Assembly (NCBI RefSeq): GCF_000165425.1
Contig: NW_001799522.1
Coordinates: 124,001 to 188,000, forward strand
Source: Paramecium tetraurelia
Lineage: Eukaryota > Ciliophora > Oligohymenophorea > Peniculida > Parameciidae
Reading direction: 5' to 3'
DNA length: 64,000 bases
In this document: one piece after another, positions 36,101-50,060 of the stretch
Numbering within the stretch: position 1 is the first letter of the stretch
Layout of the letters: each line of letters starts with the position of its first letter
Made by a program: the position numbers and the translations under genes
Notes under the pieces: model-generated
Told to the model about the DNA's origin: nothing
Databases searched by the model: none
The model's input: only the letters and a program-made list of their open reading frames with translations

Positions 36101-39100
36101 ACAATCTGAAGATATTTATTAGCAATCTTAATGGGTTTATACTAACTATTCAATCTCATTGCATAAAAAATTGATACATTGATTTAATTTAGCCTTCCAG
36201 TAACATTTATTTTATCGATAATCAAATTTACAGTTTTCTTACTTTTTGTAATCTTAACAAAATTAAGCATAAGGTTAACAACTATAAATAAACTCTTTTT
36301 CTCGGCATTTTTTATACAAAAGAAAGGAATCGCATTTATATTGAAAGTATGTAGTTGCTTATGAGCATTTTGTATTTCTAACACAACCATTATATTATTC
36401 ATTTATTTCTACAAAGTAAACTAAAATTTACACAATTCTAAGCATCAATTGTTTAGTTAGGAATCAATTAGCATTAACTTATTTCCTCACATTGAGATTT
36501 TAAAGGATTATACACACAAAATAATTGTCTGCTTTTGCAAATTTAAAATAAATTACGGTTTGAAAATAAAATTCTAAAATGACAAACTAATTAAAAGCAT
36601 TTTTCATTACTCCAAATACATCTTTCAAATTTAGAATTTTAAATACATTAATTTTAATTTTGAATCTAATTACAAAAAGAAGGTATTTCAATGCAGGTAG
36701 TAGTGTTTGAGATGGATGTTTAAGATGTACAAGTTGGCAATTTTTCTTGACACATTTAATGTGACGTTGGATTATAAATTTATGAACATAATGTAATATC
36801 AGAACAACCATTTGAATTCCAAAAGCAATATATTTTTTACCCCTATGGATTGATATATGATACTTTGTTACATATCAATTCAGATGTTTCTTAAGAACAC
36901 GAAGTCCTATCGGTACAACTCTTTTTTGTTTAATCATAGGAGCAAGAATCTAACCATAATATGCATTACTCAACAGACTGAGGTTCTTCATTGATGTAAT
37001 TGCAAGTTCTGACTTGACATGTGGAATTATTCCAAACGCATTAAATATTATTGTTTAAAGTAATTAAATCGCATTAACTTCGTAAAACATTTAAGCAAGA
37101 AGTAAAAGTGCAGCGATTATTTTGAATAAAATCTAATTCACAAGTTTTCGAATAAAGTTTACATTAACGCTAACTATTCTATGAATATTTTATTCTACAA
37201 TCTTCCAATGGATTTGATATTTAACTGAGGACTGCACATTGGGTGTCATTATAAGAGCATATCTCATTGTTGATTGTTGCAATTATATCACATTAATCTT
37301 TCGGAACTTAATCACAAGTTTAAGGAGTTTCAATACAAGTTTTTAATGGGTCAAAATATTAATATAGGAATCCTTTATCCTTATTTTCATAGATACAACT
37401 ATAAATATAATTTGGAACTTGTGTTAAATATTTTGCAACTACACAAGTTAAAGTTTAAGTTTAAGATGAAGTTGAACGAGAAGCTAAACGTGTAGGTGAA
37501 CCTGTATGTGACTTTGAGCCTGAGGTTGAGCCTGAGGTTGAGGTTGAAGTTGAGCCTGAGTCTGAGGTTGAACCTGAGCCTGAACCTGAGTCTGAGGTTG
37601 AGTCTGAACCTGAACTTGAGGTTGAACCTGAACCTGAACCTGAACCTGAACCTGAACCTGAACCTGAACCTGAACCTGAACCTGAACCTGAACCTGAACC
37701 TGAACCTGAACCTGAACCTGAACCTGAACCTGAACCTGAACCTGAACCTGAACCTGAACCTGAACCTGAACCTGAACCTGAACCTGAACCTGAACCTGAA
37801 CCTGAGTCTGAGATTGAGTCTGAACCTGAACCTGAACCTGAGTCTGAGATTGAGTCTGAACCTGAACCTGAACCTGAACCTGAACTTGAGGTTAAAGTGT
37901 CCACTGAACATTTTTCACCTGCAGAATTAACTTTACAATCAGACATATTATTGTTATAATCGCTGCAATTTGGTTTCTTATCTTAGCATGTAACAATTTC
38001 AGTTGAAATTGTACATAAAGGAGAAAAGTTTGAACAATCATCAGCAGTAGTGGGAATAGATGAAATATCACTGCACTTCTTTGTATAACAGTTTGTTCCA
38101 TTCCACTGACATGGTTAATTATTGATATCAGTTAAACATTCAGTGTTAGTTTAATAGCTTTCACAATTTAATTTAGTTGCACAACTAGATCCTAATTTAA
38201 GTGTACATTTAGGATTCCATGCTTAGCATTCTTCATGAGTACTAAACTATTGTATCTCTGGTGCATCAGTACATAAATCATATATTCCAGAATCAATTTC
38301 ACATCCTAATCCAGACTTACTTAATTTACAATTTGATAGCCATTATCTACATTATAAATTAGATTTTAAGTTAGTACTTGCATTCATACAAGTCCTATCT
38401 TCACACTTATTTGTCTAAGTATTCCAAAAACATAAATTATTCAATGAACCTAGAGTACATTACAATTCTTCAGTCAATTACAAACATTAAGGAAATTATT
38501 CAATGCATCCTCCATTCTGTTTATTAACACATTTCTAAGTGTTGTACTTAACCCAATCTTAACATTAAGATATTGTATCTAATGAGACAGGAGCATTATT
38601 GCAAGTTTAAAATTCGCATAATTTTATCTCATTGTTCCAAAAACAAGGAATTCCTTGTAATGTTGATGTGCATTATTGTTAATATTTAAATTGGTGACAA
38701 TCCATATATTTTGTAATACAACCATTCATATATATCATACTTGTTGTCACAATTATATTTATTGTACATCTAATATCCCAATTTTAACAATCTTCATAAG
38801 AACTTAAATAAAATGAAGCTGACTCACATCTTTTATGTGAACAGCCAGACGGAATTGTACATTTATTCATTTCAAAATCATAATTACATTCTTTATCTGA
38901 TAAATTTTCACATACTTTGTTAATACAACTTTTAGTTAAATAATTGTAAGTACAAATGCTTAATCTATCTGAACATTTTTTATCTGTATCTTATTTAGGA
39001 TATTTAAAACTCTGACATTCTTCTTCAAAACATTCATCATTTTCAATAATACATTACTTCCTATTTTTATTTTTCACACAACTTTTTAGATTCTTAATGT

Positions 39101-40278
39101 CATTGCAATTTTGAAAATTATCAATACAGCCATTTCCTTGTCCACTTATACATTAATAATCATCCAGCCATTATATACATTAATTATGATCAAAATTTAG
39201 AGGAGCATCTTTACATTCTTTAACTTTACATTGTTATATTCTTTCATCCCATATACAATATTTGCCAGCTACTTAATTAGTGATTAGGCAAGAATCTTAC
39301 GTTTCTAATTAATCACATTAATTCGGTTTGTTTTTACATCCTCCGTTTTTTTTTGATACGCAGACTTAATTGCCATTATCAAATGATTAGCATTAAAGCA
39401 TTGAGTTTATTGTTATTGGGGCCTAATCACAATTTTTATAATAGCATTATCCTTAATAAAAGATACAAGGATTTCCAAGATTATCTATTACACACCCTTA
39501 TTATTATTAATATTATTAACATGATGATTTATCAATACATCTAGTGCCATCAGTGGTGCAATTTGATAAAAAATTTTAACATTCATGATGAATTTATAAA
39601 TATTTATTAGAACAATTTTTCTCAAAACATTTCTTTAATTTTTATTCCCAAAAACATTTAACATTCTAATAAGTTTAAAAGCATTACTCCTCTAAAGTAT
39701 ACATATTACAATAATCTTTTGATCTCATACATCCACCTTAATTAGATGTTGTGCAATTGTTAATTTATTCTCTGCAAGCATTGTCTGTATTTAAGATTTA
39801 AGGCAATTCTTCACAATTTTCAACATTTAAACATTTAGGACCATCAATTGTTATTTTCCATATACAATATTTCCCATGTATATTTTTATTTTGACAACTC
39901 ACTTTATTTATATATTCTTGGCATTCATTCTTAGGAATGCAAATTTATCCATTTGAAATACACCAATACGATGATGATAGGCATTTATCTTTCAATAAGT
40001 CTTCACATTTTGTAAATTCTTAGCATTTTCCTAAGTGAAATGCACACTTTTTATTTAAAATGCATTCATCCTCAACAAATTATGAACAATATGATACTTT
40101 GAATTTAAGATTCAGCATTCAAATCTATTTAACACTTTTCACTCGTATTATTCCATAAACATTTTTGGGACTTATTGCATTTATGTTCCTTGATAATATG
40201 AGCACATTCACATGAGATATTCATTGTTTTATTTAAATGGGATTGTAGCAGAAAAAAGATAAAAACTATCAGAGCCAT
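33122..40278 (-). CDS. Giant Cys-rich surface protein with Ser-Gly tract and C-terminal multi-pass membrane region
   Basis: About 2,370 aa; few or no introns. It opens with a signal peptide ([13 protein letters not shown]). Then come dozens of irregular Cys-rich modules of about 60-70 aa with CxxW..N...C patterns (for example [16 protein letters not shown]). About residues 780-920 are a Ser-Gly/Ser-Asp tract. More Cys-rich modules follow, then eukaryotic copies of the Myxococcus Cys-rich repeat (CGDG...E.CDDGN...DGC, several in tandem). The last 500 aa contain around six hydrophobic segments and a module around [20 protein letters not shown] that recurs in ciliate surface proteins. It is probably anchored in the plasma membrane with a huge extracellular part. 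Ligand unknown. Confidence 0.82.
37490..37890 (-). repeat. Hexanucleotide tandem repeat encoding (Ser-Gly)n
   Basis: The coding strand is TCAGGT repeated, pure for roughly 30 copies at about 37627-37806, with variant units (Ser-Asp, Ser-Thr, Ser-Ile) on both sides. Every frame on both strands stays open, giving false Leu-Asn and Phe-Arg frames. In frame with the giant surface protein. Confidence 0.93.
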
Positions 40279-41245
40279 TTTTGATGCTTAATAATTTTAT
40301 TTAACATATTCAGATCTTCATACGGGTATATGGAATGCTTATTTTGAAATATATAAATAATTCTTTGAAAGTATTTGAAGATTTTAATTACTTGATTACA
40401 TTTTGAAGATTGAATTTTTAGAAAATATCTAATTTATTTGAAAAATAATTATCTGATGATACATATAAAATATTTCATATAATGACGATATCCTAAAACT
40501 CTAACTTAAAAAATGAATATTGTAATTATATTATGTATAGACATTTTACTTATTTAATTTATTACAAATACTACTAATTAGGTTATTGAATTATTCTAAT
40601 CCAAACATTTTAATTATCTCTTCAAAAATTCATTCAATATGTTTAAATCTAAACACAGAAAATCTTAGATATTAAATATTAAATTTTCTATAAAAAAATG
40701 CTATTTAAATTAATAATAATAGACAAAATTCAATAAATTTATAAATATCAATATCAGAAATTCAAGCCAGGATCTACTAATTAAGAATAAGAATAAAGTT
40801 AGATCAGTTTTTAAGATATTTCTAATTTGAATTTAAGTTTCTTAATTTATAGGAGAGCGGTAAAGATAACACATGGGGGGAAAAGAAATTTGAAGGGTTA
40901 AAGGAGAAATGTAATAATCCCAAATAATATTAAGAGGATTCTGATAAAGGTGGAAAATGCAAAATTTCAATTTATCAATATTTAATTGATGTATATTAAA
41001 ATTTAGATCATAAATAACTTCATAATTTAAAGGATTGCTAAATTAGTTTAAAAATTTAATGATCATGCATATTTTTAATATTAATTTATTAACTTTATCT
41101 ATTATTCTTTAAGTATTCAAAGAGGTTCAACTAGTATATATGCATAATTTAGTTCTCTTTCTTATCTCTTCGATTTAATTCAATCAGAATTACTTCTATG
41201 TCTATAATTATGTATGATGAAATTTATAAAGATTTCCTTTTATTA
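40279..41245. other. Long intergenic region with a coding-like plus segment
   Basis: Most of the 970 bases are AT-rich and empty. From about 40771 to 41062 the plus strand is open and coding-like (ESGKDNTWGEKKFEGLKEKC, SDKGGKCKISIYQYLIDVYQ) and ends in TGA, but it has no ATG. It could be an exon remnant. Confidence 0.35.
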
Positions 41246-44012
41246 ATGAATAAATTTAAAACTGCGATCAAGGTACGTTTGTATATAAATAGTATAGTTT
41301 GGGAAAATCAGGGTGCTTAATGTCGCAGAGAAGCCATCTGTTGCAAGGTCTATAGCAACTGTACTTGCTCGAGATCACACAATAGAAGAAACCAAATCTC
41401 CATATAACAAATTATTCAAATTCAATTTTAAGCTTGGAGAATAAGATGCGGAGATGTGGATGACATCTGTTACAGGACATTTAAAGAATTTGAAATACCC
41501 TAAGTAATATTAAAAATGGGATAAATGGGATCCTCTAATTATATTAAAAGATGCAGAAATTGAAAATGTTATTTCTTATGAAAAGAGTATCATATGCAGC
41601 TAAAACTAGGATTTTTGGAGGAGAATTTATAGCGTTTTGCAAAATAATGTAGTCAATTGATCCTCTGGTTGGATTGTGATAGAGAAGGTGAAAATATTGC
41701 ATTTGAAGTTCTGGAAGTTTGTAAGGCTACAAACCCATAAATAAAAGTACATCGAGCTCATTTTTCAGCAGTCACATATGTCGATATTAAAAAAGTAGTG
41801 TTTAGATCATAATTTTATATTTTAGGCATTAGAGAATTTACAATAGCCAGATGAAAATTTGTCAAATTCTGTACTTGCTAGACAGGAAATTGATCTAAGG
41901 ATAGGAGCTTCGTTTACTAGATTTCAGACTCTACTATTATAATAGCAATTCAATTTGTCTTCCATAGTAAGTTATGGTCCATGTTAAATACCTACATTAG
42001 GATTTGTTGTCTAAAGATAGAAGGAGATTGATTCATTTGTAAAGGAGAAGTTCTGGTTTATTTAATGCGTAGATTAAACTGGATGTGAATATAATTGGAG
42101 TAGAGGGAATATTTTTGATGAAATGATAGTATTGTTATTATTTGAAAGATGCTTTACAGAATAAGCATAAGTAACTGATGTATAATAAAAAGAAGTATAA
42201 AAATGGAAACCATATCCTTTATCAACAATTGAGTTTGAAAAATTAGCTTCAAGAAAACTTAAAGTATCAGCACATAAAGCAATGGATCTAGCTGAAAAAT
42301 TATATAATAGAGGTTATATTAGTTATCCCAGAACTGAAACCAATAAATTCCCACCGACTATTAACTTATAAAATATTATAAGGGATCAGATTAACCATCC
42401 TGTATGGGGACAATATGCATAAAACTTAATTCATTCAAACTTTGATTAACCTAGAGCTGGAAATAAAGATGATAAGGCTCATCCTCCAATACATCCAGTT
42501 AAAATGATGTCTGAATCAGATGCTCAAACCACATAGGAATGGGATATTTATTAACTAATTACAAGACATTTCTTAGCATGCTGCTCTAAGAATGCAAAAG
42601 GATCTGAAACTACAATTAATTTATAAGTAAAAGAGGAATCCTTCTACAAACAGGGTTTGATTATTACTGAAAAGAATTTCTTAGAAATTTATCCTTATGA
42701 TGAATGGTCATAATCATCAGTTCCAAAATATAATATAGGGGATATAATCTAAATAAACTTAAAAGTTCAAAATGGTAAAACATCTCCTCCTAAACCATTA
42801 ACCGAAGCAGAATTAATTGGAATGATGGATAAAAATGGCATTGGAACTGATGCAACCATTCATGAACATATTAATACTATTTAAGAAAGAGATTATGCAA
42901 TTAAAAAGGGTTAAATTATCAAGCCAACAAAACTAGGGTTAGCATTAGTTGAATCCTATGAGGTACTAGGTTTTACACTACATAAACCACATTTAAGAGC
43001 ACTAATGGAATAAAGAATGAATGAAGTAGCATAGGGAGTTAAATAGAAAAATGAAATAGTAGAAGCAACAATTAAAGAAATGAGTGGAATATTATAGGAA
43101 TTATAATAAAAAAAAAATTTGATCATATAGACCTTTGGATAATATTTAGAAGCTTTAAAGGATTATGATGAAAATAATGATGATGAAAATCCTCAAAATA
43201 GGGAACCCAATTAATAATTATAATAACAATAATAAAGAAATAAACCAACAAAAAAGGAATAATAATAATAATAGCAATAATAATAATAAAACTTTTAGTA
43301 AAAATGTAATACATGCGGTACTTAGCTTGTAGAAATTAAATAAACAAATGGATCAATACTAGAGGTATGCTTACAATGCAGATAAGCTCAAGAAAAATCT
43401 TAACCTACTAATACTTCTAACTTCCAGACAAAAACTTTCAAAACATAAACCAATCATAATAATGAAGAAACTTTCAAATGTAATTAGTGTCATAAATAAA
43501 TGAAAATTAGATAATCAAAAATAAAGAATTCTTATTTTTTTGGTTGTCTGGGCTATCCTTAATGTAATTAGGCGATATTCTTACCTGATTCTATCAAATC
43601 AATATAAAGGACAGAAAAAAAATGTAAGAAGTGTAATTCAATTCTATTTCAAACAGAATACTCTGAGAATTCCACTTTATAACAAAAATCTCAGTTGCTC
43701 TGTCTATTTCCTGGTTGTTCTGAAGGTTTGAAAACTGAATGGAGAAATTAAAGCAAAGAATCTTAATAAACAAATCTAAACTATTCGAAAACAAAATAGG
43801 GTTACATTAAACAGTAAGTTTAATGCAAAAAATGTAATGGTTTTGGACATCTAGAAGATGTGTGTAATAATAATACTAAAACCATGATTTCCTTAATAGA
43901 GACCAATTAAGAGGATAAAAAAGATAAACTCTGCCCTTCATGTGGTGTTACAGGTAGACATCCAAAAGGTTCCACTTGCCCTATGAAAAGAGTGAAGAAG
44001 AAAAATTAATGA
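41246..44012 (+). CDS. TOP3: DNA topoisomerase III (type IA)
   Basis: About 896 aa, with introns of 25, 20 and 31 nt. The TOPRIM domain has [15 protein letters not shown] and the acidic [15 protein letters not shown]. Later come [34 protein letters not shown] and the catalytic Tyr motif [12 protein letters not shown], then PPIHPVK and [12 protein letters not shown]. After the core is a Gln/Asn tract (about 43213-43290). Two zinc-ribbon modules follow (CNTCGTQLV...CLQC; CNQCHKQM...[10 protein letters not shown]), then CKKCNSI and C-terminal knuckles [12 protein letters not shown] and [16 protein letters not shown], as in TOP3alpha. With RecQ helicase and RMI1 this family dissolves recombination intermediates. 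Fully intact. Confidence 0.95.
43213..43290 (+). repeat. Poly-Gln/Asn tract within TOP3
   Basis: Runs of Gln coded by a mix of TAA, TAG and CAA, broken by RNKPTKKE, just after the catalytic core. Under the standard code it looks like a cluster of stops. Confidence 0.8.
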
Positions 44013-44199
44013 TCTCTCTTTAAATTATGTGTTTAAATTATAGCCTCATATCAGTTTATCATTAAATATCATAATATAAATTATTTCAAATCTTATGCTA
44101 TTCAAGTATTTTTTTAAGCTTCTATTAAGGTAATCCCCTTCAAATTTGATTATAATATCCTTAAAATTTTAATTAAGAATATTATTGAAAGAAAATCGA

Positions 44200-44554
44200 A
44201 AAAACATTATATCAATTTTGTAAAGGAAACTTAGTAGAGCAAATAAGAAATAAATTATCTTTGAATTTAGATATAAAATCTTAATAAAATTTCATTTGAT
44301 TAAACCACTTTAATAAATTAAATTGGACTATAGTTTTTAAGAGCTTAGAGTGATAGATGAATATGGATTAGAGAAATATAGAAATTTCAATGACTTAATA
44401 ATTTTTAAGAATAACCTGGATGCTATGATTTTCTGATGAACTCTAGTAATTTTCAATAAAATAGAGTTAGCAGAAAAATTATATTTTATGTATATGCATT
44501 TGCAATAAATACTTAACTTCAGATTATTACAATATATAGTAATTTACATATTTA
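44200..44554 (+). pseudogene. Frame-broken coding remnant
   Basis: The plus strand gives KTLYQFCKGNLVEQIRNKL in one frame, LRVIDEYGLEKYRNFNDL in a second and QEQPGCYDFLMNSSNFQQNR in a third, each coding-like. A one-base shift joins the last two. No ATG is seen and no short introns repair it. The rest of 44013-44200 is empty. Confidence 0.35.
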
Positions 44555-44953
44555 TCACTTGAATTATCTAACCTCAGACTTATCTTGAGATTTTGAATAA
44601 ATCTATAGGGTATAAAATGACTTGCAGGGTTTTCTGTCAATCATTTATAATTTATTTTGTCGTTTATTAATCGTGAATTGTAAATTATAGATAGCAGGCT
44701 ATCTTTATGAATTTATTTTAGTTTAAGGAATATGTGTTTTTTCATTTGTCTCAAAAACAAAATAATCTGTGTATTCAGTTTTAATTTAAAGTTTATGTTG
44801 TCTTGCCTTTTGAATTCTCGAATCAAGAGGTGCTCTTATTCCTTCAATGTAAATTCCGCTAGGGCGTTTTGACTTGGACATTGAACTGAAACTTCGTTTT
44901 TGGAGCAAGCAATCAAATAAATTTTTTCTACCCCTTAAAGGAGTTTGCTGCAT
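44555..44953 (-). CDS. Unknown basic 132-aa protein
   Basis: Intronless frame from MQQTPLRGRKNLFDCLLQKR through SKRPSGIYIEGIRAPLDSR to ...KSEVRQFK and TGA. It is basic, Gln/Lys-rich, with no membrane segment and no family I recognise. Its 5' end faces the NOMO-like gene across 184 bp. Confidence 0.62.
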
Positions 44954-45137
44954 AAATTAATATATAATCCCATAAATTTTAAATACAGAAAAGGTATATT
45001 AAATGAAGTGTTAGATAATTAAATAATGAATGTGATGAAATTTGATAGGGACATCTGCTTATTGTGATGAACATATCTTGCTAGCCCTGACTAAATATAT
45101 TATTTATTTTTTATTGAATTTAAAATAATATATATTT

Positions 45138-46308
45138 ATGATAAAAATAATACTTGGATTGGTGATCCTAGTCAGCGTAGTAGCTTAAGATGCAATCATA
45201 TGTAGTGGATTCATTCGAATTCTAAAGGCAGACAGATAAGATATAAATGTCAATCAAATTGAAATGAAACTTTTAGGATCCAATAATTAATTCATTGATT
45301 ATATAGAAATATCTGAAAATGGGTTCTATTCTATAGAAATTGAAGATGATGGCACTCCACTAATTGATTACGTTGTCTTCATTCAACCAAAAGTTAAAGG
45401 ATTTGTGGCCAGTCCAAGTTAAATTAATTTAAAATTCCAATCAAAAACATTTGATGAGGCAAGCTCTTTTTGTAATAAACAATTGAATTTCTCTATAAAG
45501 AGAGCACCAGTGGAAGAGCCAAAATAATAATAACAATAATAATAATAATAGGAATAACAACAACACAGGGAATAATAATAACAAAAAGAATAATAATAAT
45601 AATAACAATAACAACAAGAAATAACTTAAACTTAAGAAGAAAAAATTGAATAGTAATAACAATAAGTAGAAATAGATTAAAATATTGAATATATTGTTAG
45701 TAAGACTAATGATTAAGATTATAATTAAAATTATGATGAGAAGTAAGATAATGAATAAGGAAAAGAATAAATATAACCAGATGAAATATAGGAGGAATTA
45801 TTGAATGAAGATATTGATGAAAAATCATTTGATCATTTTAGATTGATTGGATAAATAGTTTTTGAGGGAGATTTCACTTTAACAGAAAAAAATTTATACT
45901 TCATTAAATCATTTAAAGTTTTTGATAATTTGGATGGTATTATATTTAATTTAATTTTCTAGAATAAGTACAAGGAAGAACATTAAGTTTCTAAAATTAC
46001 TTTGAAGTAGAAACAAATGAAGCAAAAACTCTTAAATTATAATTGGTTGTCGAGAAAACTAAAGAAAAAGGAGAAAGTGTAAATAAATAAATAAATTTTG
46101 AATAAAAAATTTCAAAGATATCATTGCTCAACAGATAAATAACTGCTCAACCAGTAAGAATGCTATTTATTTTTAGGTTGTATTTGCTATAAAGAAAGAA
46201 ACTCCCTAAAAGGAATAAAATAAAATAGGTTAAGTGTTTGCACCATTATTAATTTTTGGATTAGTTTTGGCTATGTTTAATTATGATAAAATATTAAAAA
46301 AAAAGTGA
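45138..46308 (+). CDS. NOMO-like ER membrane protein, much shortened, with poly-Gln insert
   Basis: About 373 aa, with introns of 26 and 23 nt. Signal peptide (MIKIILGLVILVSVVAQD), then CSGFIRILK followed by a beta-rich module (MKLLGS...ENGFYSIEIEDDG...VVFIQPKVKGFVASPSQI), which matches the N-terminal repeat of NOMO/pM5. A long Gln/Glu linker follows, then a second beta module (GQIVFEGDFTLTEK) and one C-terminal membrane helix (FAPLLIFGLVLAMF) with a Lys-rich tail. NOMO in animals is about 1,200 aa with a dozen such repeats; here only about two remain. It probably sits in the ER membrane; the assignment rests on the N-terminus and topology. Confidence 0.6.
45520..45645 (+). repeat. Poly-Gln tract in the NOMO-like protein
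   Basis: Around 40 codons, mostly Gln, as mixed CAA, TAA and TAG with occasional Glu, His and Arg. Opposite-strand Leu-rich frame is a shadow. Confidence 0.8.
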
Positions 46309-46442
46309 TTCTATAATATGTATATTTATGTAAAAGCAAATAATAAAATTAATTGTAAAATTAAGATTTAAAAATTAAAATCTTTACTTATTAGTTTGAA
46401 TGTTTTTTATTTTAGTTTTTATATATTTGATAGAAATATAGA

Positions 46443-47914
<1,472 letters not shown>

Positions 47915-47978
47915 TATTAATATTATAAATGTCTCTGGTTAAGTGTATTACTATATTTATATTCAATATCCTATAAAA

Positions 47979-48955
47979 TCAACCGTTTGTAGTTTCTCCA
48001 ATGCCGCAATTCAAACATTCATAAAATTTGGTCGAAGGTTCATCACTAGCCCTGGTTTAAATCTCATTGACCAATTTCATTTATTTTTATCCACAGTTAT
48101 TGCATAAACCCAAGGCTACATCCTTATTGATGGCTTAAGCTATATATTTGTTATGGTTCATATCATTTGCTGATAATATTTCTCTGCCTACTCCACCTGC
48201 TATGGCCAGTCTCTATGAAAATTTAGGTCTATTTAAATACTGTTGCACTAGTCCAATCCTCTGATCTCAATTGAGCGGCTGTTGGTATATCAACCAATCC
48301 TGATAACATTCTATTACGAACACTTCCATCCCTATCATTTTATAGGTACTTTAGAATCTCTCTGATGGCAGTTTAGTATTGTCTCTCTTTATTCAAAAAC
48401 TTTTAGTTAATCTGACATAAACTTAAATCATATACTTCTTTTTCTAATTTCTTACAAAATTTAATGCTTTCCTAATGGGGAGTAGTTTCATTAGTGAATT
48501 TCTGAATTAAAGTCTATAACACTTTGAGTCTTGTAGGATCAAAATTTTAAGGAAGCTCCAATTAATTAATAAAATCATTTTAATTAATTGGAATTGTATT
48601 TGGAATATCGACAGATTACCTTCTGTCTGGGGTTACAGAAATCGGTTATACTTTGTCTTGTTGTACAGGCTTCTCATTTTTCTTCAATTTTTATAATGTT
48701 TCTGTGGCTTTCTCTTTGATTTACTTAAGATCTTATTCACTTAAAGAAGCATCTCCAACTACTTCAATTTAAGTTAGTGTCCTTACAGTTTTGAGGATTT
48801 TGGAGTCAGCAAGGGCCCTAAATATATTATCAACCATACTTCTGATCAATTTTGGGATCCTCTAGTTGATTGAGAATACTAATGACTTATTTTTTTCCAA
48901 ACTTTTTGTATCCATGAAGCTTCTTTCTCATATCTTACAAATCTATTTGATCCAT
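47979..48955 (-). CDS. Transcription elongation factor TFIIS-like
   Basis: About 308 aa, with introns of 22 and 28 nt. The N-terminal helical domain, then the central domain (EKEVYDLSLCQINQKFLNKE, YLKNDRDGSVRNRMLSG) and a C-terminal zinc ribbon: CNNCG...TRASDEPSTKFYECLNCG. TFIIS normally carries RSADEP, with the Asp-Glu pair that triggers RNA cleavage by Pol II; here the motif reads RASDEP, so Asp-Glu is kept. It ends a few residues after the last Cys pair. Same strand as PTEN, 64 bp upstream of its start. Confidence 0.88.
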
Positions 48956-49392
48956 TAAGTAATTTTTTTATATTATTATTATTATGAATAATATCTGTAT
49001 TTTATTGGATTAAATAAAACTAGTATATAATTAATTCAGAAATAAATGAATGAATATAATCATATCTATATAATTACTGAACATATGCTTTATGTGATCA
49101 TCTTAGAACTCTTGAAAAATATTGAATCTCAAAATATATTAAATTACAATAAATACACGCGCGGCATCTATTTATTATAAAATATTTGAAAAAATTATGC
49201 AAATAATTTCTCTTTCTAAAAATCTGTTTAATCCATTGGATATCACTTTCGGAATCCAAATAAAAAGTGAGAAATATCAATATATCCTCATATTATGAAT
49301 TCTTTAATTTTATAAAGAAATTTAAATTAGAGCCGCAATTCAAAGTTATTACACTTAAATATCTTTATATTTATATACATTATATCTATAAG
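48956..49392. promoter_or_regulatory. Divergent spacer
   Basis: About 440 AT-rich bases upstream of TFIIS; includes a short purine-free ATT run. No supported gene; a 60-aa minus frame here lacks coding character. Confidence 0.3.
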
Positions 49393-49635
49393 ATGGATAC
49401 CTAGATTGAAGTTTCTAAAGATGAATAATTAAGAAGTTCAAAGTTTTCATTCTTCGTTATAAAAATATTTTGAATGAGCGAGAAGCTCGTCAGGGATGAA
49501 AAAATTGATTAAAGAGATTCTTCTATGTATGAGGATCGTATAAATAAGTTGGTAGTGCACTTCTTGGAATAAAATAGTAAACATGTTGATAATTTTAGAC
49601 TGGAATTGATGAAAAATAAAAAAGAAGAAAATTGA
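49393..49635 (+). CDS. Small helical protein, about 71 aa
   Basis: A 27-nt intron (GTTATA...GCGAG) would join MDTQIEVSKDEQLRSS to a charged helical part (KLVRDEKIDQRDSSMYEDR, VVHFLEQNSKHVDNFRLELM). Alternatively translation starts at 49474 with MSEKLVRDE and no intron, giving 53 aa. The second half is clearly coding. No family recognised. The stop is 43 bp from that of the convergent haemoglobin. Confidence 0.5.
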
Positions 49636-49678
49636 ATAGAGATGCTGTTGGATATGTGTGCTTGATAATTAATATTAA

Positions 49679-50060
49679 TCAGGCTGTGACAACGTCTCCT
49701 CTGACTGTTTCAGCAACAGCGACAGTTTACTCAACCAAGGCAGCAGCGACACCAGCTGAGGTCAAGGCACTTCTCAAATGTCCAATGACGGTGGTGAATT
49801 GGGCGTTTGTGACTCCCATGTTGGCATGGACTTCTTTTAAGTTCTAATTAAATATAAATGTAATTGTTTACTCTTCCTCCCCAAGCCTTTGGTCCTCCGA
49901 GGGCAGCACATAAAAATGAAGCTGTCTTGTTTGTTTAGTCAGCCATATTGATTCCATTGAAGAAATTGGCAACTGTTGCATCAGCTTGGATGTTGGCATA
50001 GAATTATGTTGTGACTGCTGTGACTGCGGCTTCTCCTCCTAATTATTCAAAAAGTGTCAT
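49679..50060 (-). CDS. Paramecium truncated haemoglobin
   Basis: 117 aa with one 28-nt intron after WGGR. Sequence: [20 protein letters not shown], then [54 protein letters not shown] and [20 protein letters not shown]. It is the group I 2-on-2 globin known from Paramecium, with the Phe-Phe turn, the GG motif and the proximal His in KEVHANMG. It binds O2 in the cytosol. This is the strongest single clue to the genus. A 71-aa frame on the other strand is a shadow. Confidence 0.97.

Noticed and set aside
37490-37890. CRISPR-like direct repeats
   Set aside because: The units are 6 bp, perfectly contiguous, without spacers, and in frame in a eukaryotic gene.
37399-37946. Long plus-strand Leu-Asn frame and minus-strand Phe-Arg frame across the hexamer array
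   Set aside because: A TCAGGT hexamer repeat is open in all frames. Only the Ser-Gly frame joins the Cys-rich protein on both sides.
49632-49847. 71-aa plus-strand ORF over the haemoglobin gene
   Set aside because: It is the antisense shadow of the haemoglobin exon.
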